From contig NW_020312112.1 of the NCBI RefSeq assembly GCF_002999335.1, positions 25,166 through 89,165 of the forward strand: a stretch of DNA of 64,000 bases, written 5' to 3'. The stretch's first letter is position 1; every line of letters starts with the position of its first letter. Below, in pieces: positions 56,854 through 64,000 of the stretch. The notes beneath the pieces are model-generated. The model made no database searches, was not told the origin of the DNA, and saw only the letters and a list, made by a program, of their open reading frames with translations. This DNA is from Cyclospora cayetanensis (taxonomy: Eukaryota > Apicomplexa > Conoidasida > Eucoccidiorida > Eimeriidae). A program made the position numbers and the translations under genes.

Positions 56854-59800
56854 ATGAGTGAACACCCATCGCCAGTTTTTATGCAGGGGGAGGAAATCAA
56901 AGATGATGACTTGAGTGTCTACAGTGCAGCTGCCTCTTCATGCGATGGCCCACAGCTCCCCCCTTTTGTTCATTTCAACCGCTCTCACCTGCCTTCCGAC
57001 CTACCCAGGAGCTTCCTTGAGGCGCATGCAGCTTTTTGCCTGAAAGATGGAGAAGCCCCTCACGTTCCAGATTACCTCTGGACTGTCGGAGAGTCACCAC
57101 GCAGTCAAATGACGCTTTGTAGGAGTTCTACTGAACAAGCAGAAGAGCGAGCCGAAAGTACTCCCTCGAGTGCATCCCAGTTTGAGAACGAAGCTCCGAG
57201 TGGTGGCAGTCATGTATGCACTTGGAAGCAGAAGCATTTGCAGTTCAGGGCTCTCCGCCGAGCTGTCGAGTTTTTGAAACAAGAAAAGCAGTTGAAGTTT
57301 AACACATACACAAGCTCTCCGCTTCATTACCTTTTGCACTTGACTAACGGCGAAGGCGTTCCGTCAAACACCAGCAAAGACAGGGAGGCTTGCGGGGGAT
57401 CAGGGACCGTGGATGATATTCACGGGGGGGCAAGTTCTTCTGAGTTTGTGGCCTCAGCAGATATCTCTTCACCGAATATTCCATTTTCTGCTATTCGCGC
57501 GGCAGGTGATTTGGCTTGTGCAGTAAAGACTACTCCGCAGTCCAGGGAAGGCGTCGGGAAGCGCAAAGAAATTCCGGGATTGGCCAACCCATTGTTGGAT
57601 GCAGTAAAAGATGATTCAGGCTCTCTTTCTAGCTCGGCGAGCACTGGCGAGCCTAGCGAAAGCCACAAGAATTCCGTTTGTGAAGTGCAGGGCTCTAAGA
57701 AGAGGCGGGGGTTAAATACAGCAGCAATGCGTCATAAAAATATTGAAAATATCTCCAGAGAGTGTGCGGGAAACGTAAGCATGTTCTATTCGCTGAGTAC
57801 GATGAATCCCTGGGAGTGCCTCTATTTCTCTTCAGTGCAAAGATTATATTGAAAACACTTGTACCTTCTGCGGCGGGACAAACTACAGTCATTTGTACAT
57901 TGTCATTGCAGCACTGAAGGGCCGGCTGCTCGGTCTACAATCGGTTTTGGTTATAACACTGGTTTTGCTGTTCAGGCACTCTGTGTTTCCCAAGCAGCTT
58001 GTGGCTCATGCACCACCCCGAACTGCAGCAAGGATCATGATATTGCAGCGTTCATGAAGGTTCGTCCTCTCAGCCTAAGAATATTGGTATTTCATTGAAT
58101 ATTCGGCATCAGTAGCTGTGCTGTATAAAATGTCTACTGCTTTAAAGCCTACATTCCTAATCCAGGTGTATGATCTTGTTGCGTTGCGCCGCTGTAACAG
58201 AACCGACCTGACGATTTGAAGGGGGAATGCATCTATTTCTTGCGTTACGGCATTTGCCCATACGGCTGCTGTTGCCGGTTTGGTAGTTCTCACTTGGATC
58301 CATCTGGTAAGTGTGAGCCGTGATCAGGGAAACACCATGGTTCAACTTAACTTACGAATTACGAACACTGTCTCTCTATTCTTTATTATAGAGTCTGATA
58401 TTCAAGTTTTTCAGTGGCCCTATCTCAAACGTAACGATGCTGACCCGTTGATAATTGTAAGCAAATAACAAATTTCTTTGCCTCAGTGTAACGATGATAT
58501 AGGATCATACGCTTACTGTGTATACACTAGTGGTTAGCTTGTACTGCAGTTTTAGGGTATGGAGCAGACACGTCTGAGCTCTGTGATGTGATGCCGTCCG
58601 TTGGCTTTGGTTGTTTGCTGTGGGCGCCTCTGGGTACTGGAAAACTGGCTACGGGGGAGCTTGGGGGGGAGAGGGCCTCTCGGCGAGTGTCACAGGGAGT
58701 GGGGATGTGCTTGTCTTATCTTGAACTTAACTTTCCTGAGGAGAAGTAAAGCTGTGTATCGCTGTTCTTTGAATCCTTAACTTGCTTGTGGAAACATCCT
58801 ATCTTTGCGCACACAACAGCTAGTCCTAGGAATCTCTACGGTCACTGCGACAACATTCCTTTGTATAAATTCTACTTATATTCTGAGAAAAGGGCATGGG
58901 GCATCATTTAAATACATGCTTTTCATGATGCAATCAGAATCCTTACGCAACACAAGATCATTAATCTGCATTGCTCTGTTCAGGTATCAATCTTCTCCGC
59001 AGCGGGAGCCCAGTCACCCTTTCTGATTTACAAGACTACAAGCAGATGCGCAATCGTCAGGAGCTGAACGTGTTCGACCATCAGTCCAAACTGTCCATAG
59101 GATCAAAGCGCCGACGATACAGGTTTGCCCACAGCCAAAATGGCGCTGCAAGTGCATCAGCACCACGTACTGGGGAAAGCAGTGCAGGAGGGCCCCATAT
59201 CTCTTTAAAAGATCATTTAGAGTGTCCTGCGCATCCTTTGGAGCACGAAGAATCCGACGGGGCCAGAGGGCCCCAAGGAGTTGAAGGGTTGTTACCATCG
59301 GTGCTCCGTCTAGGCGCGGTGGCCGGAGGAGATGAAGATGTTGGGGCAGAAGAGCGTCGGCTCCGATTTGCAGCACAAGCCAGAGGCAAAATTTTTCTCG
59401 CACCGTTAACAACAGTTGGAAATTTACCATTTAGGAGGCTTTGCACACGCCTCGGTGCTGACGTTACAGTGAGACGTTGATTCCTTCACACGCGTGCTGC
59501 AACGGACAATATCCTAAACTGTTTCCCCGCCTCCTTCGAGAGAGCAAGGGAATAGATACGGAGTAGCGTAGATCAGGCCTATGTGTATGTAAAGCGCCAA
59601 GATCATTGGCTCTTGTTTATTAGCGAGATTGGCGATGCTGCGACTGAATTGTTGCAGGTTAGCGAGATGGCTGTAGCTAACTCCATTGCAGAGGGGAAGC
59701 CCTCCGAGTTGTGCTTATTGCGGTGGGTCTGAAATGACTCGTTGTACACTTTTTCTCCGGCAGGCAGCTGCACTTGCCTAGAGAATCTGTATCTATATTA

Positions 59801-62430
59801 TAAGCAGGTGCTTGGGCTGCTTCCGGAGATGGGGCAGCTTCTGATGCAATGTAATGCGAGTGTGCATATTGCAGTCGCCACGTTTCCGAGAAGATCTTCG
59901 GGATCCAGTTAGCGGCGGGGTTCTCGGATGTAGCTCGCGAGTAGGGCAATTTCGATCGTTAGGGCTATTTGTGGTTTTAAGGGGTCTAGAATGTTTTGGG
60001 GTCTCTTGGAGACCACTTAAGTTACTTAAGGCACCAGCACTATAGCTCCTCATGGATATACTGCTGCATATGGAAAACAGTGTTCCTTATTGTGAACCTT
60101 GTGTTTAAGGTGCGGCCAGATCATCCGGAACCGACACATTATGTGCGACTTTATCGATTTAAATATTGCCTGCCCCCTGGACCAACTGCACAGGAAATTT
60201 AGGGGTCAGCAGCTTTCCATGATTCACCCATGTTTAGTGCATCCCTTTACATCATAAGAGGGCGGGCTGTATGTTGGCGGGTCAGTTAATAAGTGCCCTT
60301 GCTCAGTCCACGTGAAAGGTTGTTTCCTTACACATTGAAACAATCGAGAGCATTCTTTTGGTTCAAAGTTGACTCTTTTGAGCATCTGCCATTACGCTGC
60401 CTATATATCACCCTTATTTTGTGTAGGTGACTTCTCGCTCTTGAGCTAATCTGCAGGGCAATAATTCCCGAATTCATCTCGTTATGTGGATGGAGGATTT
60501 CGACTTTGAACTTTGCTTATGGGCGCTGCAGCCGGGTCTTGCATGCTAGAAAGGCCAGCGGTGGTCGAATCAGTCGTAAAGTCCTTGATAGAGGCGTGCC
60601 CATCAGTTCCTGTGACCATGAAGGTCCGTACGGCTCACTACGGGAAGAAGCATCAGCTCCACACAGTAATTGAAAGGTAAGGCTGTGCAATGGAGCTGCT
60701 GAGAAGTAAAATCACATGCTAAGACCCTGCTACAACTCCTTACATTATGTCCAGGCAAGAGGATTGGCGATGATACTCCCTAGATACGTGCGGTCTGCTC
60801 CAAGTAGAAGTAATTGTTTGATTCAGCTCTGTGTGGTTAGCCTTTTCGATTCATAACGTCGATCAATGGATGTGAAATGGGATTTCGCAAGTTCATGCTA
60901 ACTGCCCTTGAACGCTTCCAATCGACTTTTTTGTCAGTGTGGTGCCTTGTGCGTATATAAGTTCTGCATGCAATTGACAGGCCCCAGTGGTTGGCTGACC
61001 TTGATTTGCGCTTACAGACTTTCGAAATCAGGTGTAGCTGCAATATTTGCTCATGGCCGCACGGCACAGCAACGCTATTCCAAGGCTGCAGACTGGAGTT
61101 ATCTCACGAGTTGCAAGAAACTTATGCCGGAAGACGTATTGCTGATTGGTCAGCGACTGGCGCACCGTACGGACGCGCTGGATCATGCAGTACCACGCAT
61201 TCCGTGGCGTTCAAGTGGTCGCGCAAGGAGTATTCTTATCAGGGGCAGCTGTCCCTGAAGCAGCTTTTCTATTCTAGTCGATGCCGGTGCTGCAGCTTGA
61301 AGTGTGCTTCTTGACATTGATCCATGCACAATCCTCTGTAACGCTCACTTGAGGAATCTATCAATTTTCTGCGCCGCCTCAGGATGTGGGGATATTCTTA
61401 GTAACGATGAATTTCGCTTCCGGGAGCAAACATCAGGACTAGATGCACTGATGATCGGAAGAGGTGCCCTTATTAAACCGTGGATATTCACCGAGATCAA
61501 GGAACAACGGCTGTGGGATATCTCCGCCTGTGAACGACTAGAGTTTATTAAGGTGAGAATCGAATGGCGGTTACACCTGAATAGATCTTCATCAACTTCT
61601 CATGTCCAACACTTACACTGGCATAGATTGCATTCAGTCAGATGTTAGGGCTGATTTATTGACTTGTTCTGTTACACTGGGTAGCGGTAAGCTTTCATTG
61701 CGATTTCGCAATCTTCGCAGCACTGCAGTTCACCAAGGTGCAGATTTAACTTTTCGAAAAATACATATCTTTTCCAGCCAAACAAAACTTACAAAGGCAT
61801 CGCACGGGCTTTAGAATGCTTTTATTGAATCGGGCTGTTTGTCATTTGCTGCTCATGACATTTTGCGTTTTATGTTGCTTTGTATTACAAACCGGCAGGA
61901 GTTTGTTAATAACGGCCTAGAACATTGGGGCAGTGACCGGCGAGGCGTTGCGACGACTAGAAGGTTCCTGCTGGAGTTCCTGTCATTCACGCACCGTTAT
62001 ATCCCGCCTCCATTTCTGGAGCTGCAACCGCAGCTTATTCACTGGCGTCCGAGTCCCTTCAAAGGGAGATCAGACCTTGAAGTCAAGCTATCAAGCTCCA
62101 ACCCACAGGTCATACCAACCACCATACTATAATCGATATAAGAGTCATGGAATCGCTTTTATATGTAAGAAAGCGATGCAGTAGCACATGCCAAAGTAGT
62201 GCTTTTAAGGGACTCAATGCTGTTATACTGTAACTAACAATCAGGAGAAAGTCTGGATGTGGCAATGTATTTGACATGTGGACGCCAACATATCATTACA
62301 TTTGTAGCTGTCTTTTTGTCATTTTCAGGACTGGGTTGACATATCTTCTATGTTCCTGGGGCCTCCACCTGTGGGATTCACGTTCGTCCCTAAGCACGCC
62401 TCCAATGCATACTATGTTGCTGACTTTTGA
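56854..62430 (+). CDS. DUS3: tRNA-dihydrouridine synthase 3 with CCCH zinc fingers
   Basis: Twelve phase-matched exons give 859 residues: 56854-57774, 57976-58059, 58201-58306, 58984-59468, 59658-59722, 59875-59940, 60110-60204, 60532-60676, 61018-61148, 61383-61552, 61899-62108 and 62329-62430. Dus3 reduces uridine 47 in the tRNA variable loop with FMN and NADPH. The disordered N-terminal 300 residues lead to two CCCH fingers ([13 protein letters not shown], and [22 protein letters not shown]). The TIM barrel starts [16 protein letters not shown] and holds [22 protein letters not shown] with the catalytic Cys, [26 protein letters not shown] and [20 protein letters not shown] for FMN. The C-terminal helical part has [10 protein letters not shown] and [11 protein letters not shown] and ends [15 protein letters not shown] Gly/Pro-rich insert ([11 protein letters not shown]) sits between fingers and barrel. 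The KKGGG loop after the Cys is changed to RKFRAG. Several donors are weak (GTCAGC, GTCATA) but all keep frame and family similarity. Confidence 0.93.
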
Positions 62431-63571
62431 AGTGGCTCTATTTGCGAGTTGTATTTGGATTCCTGGGTGTTGCAAACTTCGCTGTGTCTGTGCACGGGCC
62501 AGCCGTTTCTACGAGAAGATACCGATCGTGCTGCTGCTGTAAATAGAACTTCCACAGCATCAGGGGCGACTTGGCTTCACCGCCCAGATGACTAGTTCCA
62601 TCGTTGCCATCTTTTTGAACCCAAACATACGCATCATTTCATTGCTTCTGCGCACTATATACTTACGTAGTTTTTTGTATATCCAGCTGGACTAGACAGC
62701 CATTTGAAAGATTTTCAGTTAGTTTAGTTGTGTTGGTCGGTGTAATCGGGGAAAGCCCCTGTGGCCAGCCAAGGCAGCCTCTTTCCACTATTTGTCGCCA
62801 AAGTACAATAGCAGCTGTCCGTAGACTTGCTTGTTAGAGCTCCTTTAGCTGGGTACGATTTTTTCCCATTTACAAGCTTGCTATATGCCTGCTGCTCCAC
62901 CGATCAAGCTTCTCAGCTGGTTGCTCCAAAAGGCCAACATTTTCCCGTATAATCGCGGATGGGTAAAGAGTCGAAAAGCCTCAGAGGAACAAAATGCCTG
63001 CTTGATGATCCGTTCATATGTACACCTTATTGTAGAGCATGTAAGAGAGTTTTTGTAAAGGGCTGAGCCGAGAAAAGTCTACAACTCCCAAAGTAAGAAT
63101 CTATACTAGAGAAAAAAATGGTTGGCCATTTGGTTTAGCTGTTTGTAGGATGTATTATTGCAGAGCAGCATCTGCTCAGTTTGTTAAAATCAGTGCTGTG
63201 TTGTGTGTGCGCTGGGTGCTAGGTGCAGCTAGCTTTGAAAGGTGGGAGAGCTTTGGATTCATCTGCGTGCAGCCTAGCTGTCCCTCTTCTCACATTTCGG
63301 GAACCCTAAAGGGCGCGCGCAGGGGATGGACTTCTTTCACAAACTACTCCATACTACCCATTACGTTTATACTGATTCTGGAGCTATGTGTGCCTCCACA
63401 TTTAAGGAGGCTTGAATTTGGTAGCAAGCAAAGATTCGATACAGCTCTTCACCAATCATTCACAGGATATGGGTGTAGTGTGATGCTATGTTTGCATGAA
63501 AGTGCTCTTACTCCAGGAAAGCTATTTGTAAAAAGGATGTCTTTTAGGAAAAGTCTGAAAAAGCTCTCTAG
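62431..63571. other. 3' flank of DUS3, no clear gene
   Basis: An open frame at 63150-63605 (+) is not recognised and may include an exon ending near 63241 or 63575. No repeat or RNA gene was seen. Confidence 0.4.
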
Positions 63572-63909
63572 CGAGGTGTGTTCACGGTGGCTTAATTCTT
63601 GTTGAGGCGGCACAGCGCGGCCTGCGAGCTAATGGCAACTCAATAGCTCCATCGCTGATGGAAATACATGATTTGTCAGCCGATAATATCTTAATGAATG
63701 CGTCGGTGAGGATACGCAGACCTGGCCCTACCGACGGCAAATTACTCGAAGAATTCATCAAGCGGTTGGATATGTACAGTGCTTTGCAATCCAAAAAAGA
63801 GAGAAAAGAGCGCTCCTTTGCGGCATGGTTATTGGATACGGAAGCAATTCGATGGTTGCTCTATACATGCAGTGGCTGCCGTCTGCCTGCAGGGACAGGT
63901 CCAGTTTAA
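63572..63909 (+). CDS. Possible exon(s) of an unrecognised gene at the right edge
   Basis: A frame open from an acceptor-like site (CTCTCTAG) to 63909 reads HGGLILVEAAQRGLRANGN, then LMEIHDLSADNILMNAS, then GPTDGKLLEEFIKRLDMYSA followed by a Lys/Glu/Arg-rich stretch. The GPT...LxxFIxxLxxYxxxxxxxxR pattern faintly recalls the N-terminal helices of poly(A) polymerase, but this is not enough for a name. A donor-like GTGAGG follows NAS, so an intron may interrupt the frame. The gene, if real, continues beyond the window. Confidence 0.25.
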
Positions 63910-64000
63910 GCCTTCCTACAAGCCGCAACTTATCGGCTTATGCCAAAATAAGCTCACCAGCAAGCCTCGTGATAATTGAGAAGGCTAAGCATAGCAAGCT

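Noticed and set aside
57836..57905. A possible extra DUS3 exon ([14 protein letters not shown])
   Set aside because: It has a good acceptor, but no phase-0 donor follows, and joining exon 57774 directly to 57976 keeps frame and gives a complete zinc finger.
1..64000. tRNA, rRNA and CRISPR features
   Set aside because: No convincing B-box (GGTTCRANNCC) with a matching A-box, no rRNA-like sequence and no spaced repeats were seen by eye. A tRNAscan-SE run would settle the tRNA question.

Overview
The window is nuclear DNA of an apicomplexan, most likely a coccidian of the Eimeria/Cyclospora type. The evidence is: intron-rich genes with standard GT-AG splice sites, CAG/GCT trinucleotide runs giving poly-Ala, poly-Ser and poly-Gln tracts, a multidomain type I polyketide synthase (PKS) ending in a thioester-reductase domain, and the remains of a Ty3/gypsy retroelement. 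The species cannot be fixed from sequence alone. Most gene models here were built by reading exons, checking splice phase at each junction, and comparing the joined protein with family consensus from memory. No database search was run.

Layout. 0-12.3 kb is gene-dense: the 3' end of a Gly/Ser repeat protein (+), a five-exon cyclophilin (-), ribosomal protein uL23/RPL23A (+, four exons, one apparent GC-AG intron), a tail-anchored syntaxin-6-like SNARE (+, five exons) and a large low-complexity protein of unknown function (-). 12.3-20.7 kb holds no intact gene. It contains a decayed Ty3/gypsy element on the minus strand (gag, reverse transcriptase and integrase remnants in the expected order, with weaker protease and RNase H traces) between diverged direct repeats. 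20.7-31.5 kb (-) is a six-exon PKS of about 3,220 residues. 31.5-39.4 kb shows no convincing gene.

39.4-52 kb (-) is a many-exon XMAP215/CKAP5-type protein with five TOG-like units, starting 78 bp from a small unrecognised + strand reading frame. 52.4-54.9 kb is mostly empty. NOB1 (-, 54.9-56.4 kb) and DUS3 (+, 56.9-62.4 kb, 12 exons) lie head to head across 451 bp. The last kilobase has the beginnings of an unrecognised + strand gene.

The most unusual object is the PKS. Its order is an ACP-like domain without the attachment serine, then KS with Cys to Thr, ACP, KS, AT, KR, ACP, KS with the conserved Lys replaced by His, and a terminal reductase with YxxxR in place of YxxxK. It has no recognisable loading ligase, only one AT, no DH or ER, and no ACP between the last KS and the reductase. 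It stands alone between two gene-poor blocks. The other recognised genes are housekeeping genes: translation, rRNA and tRNA maturation, vesicle fusion, microtubule growth and protein folding.
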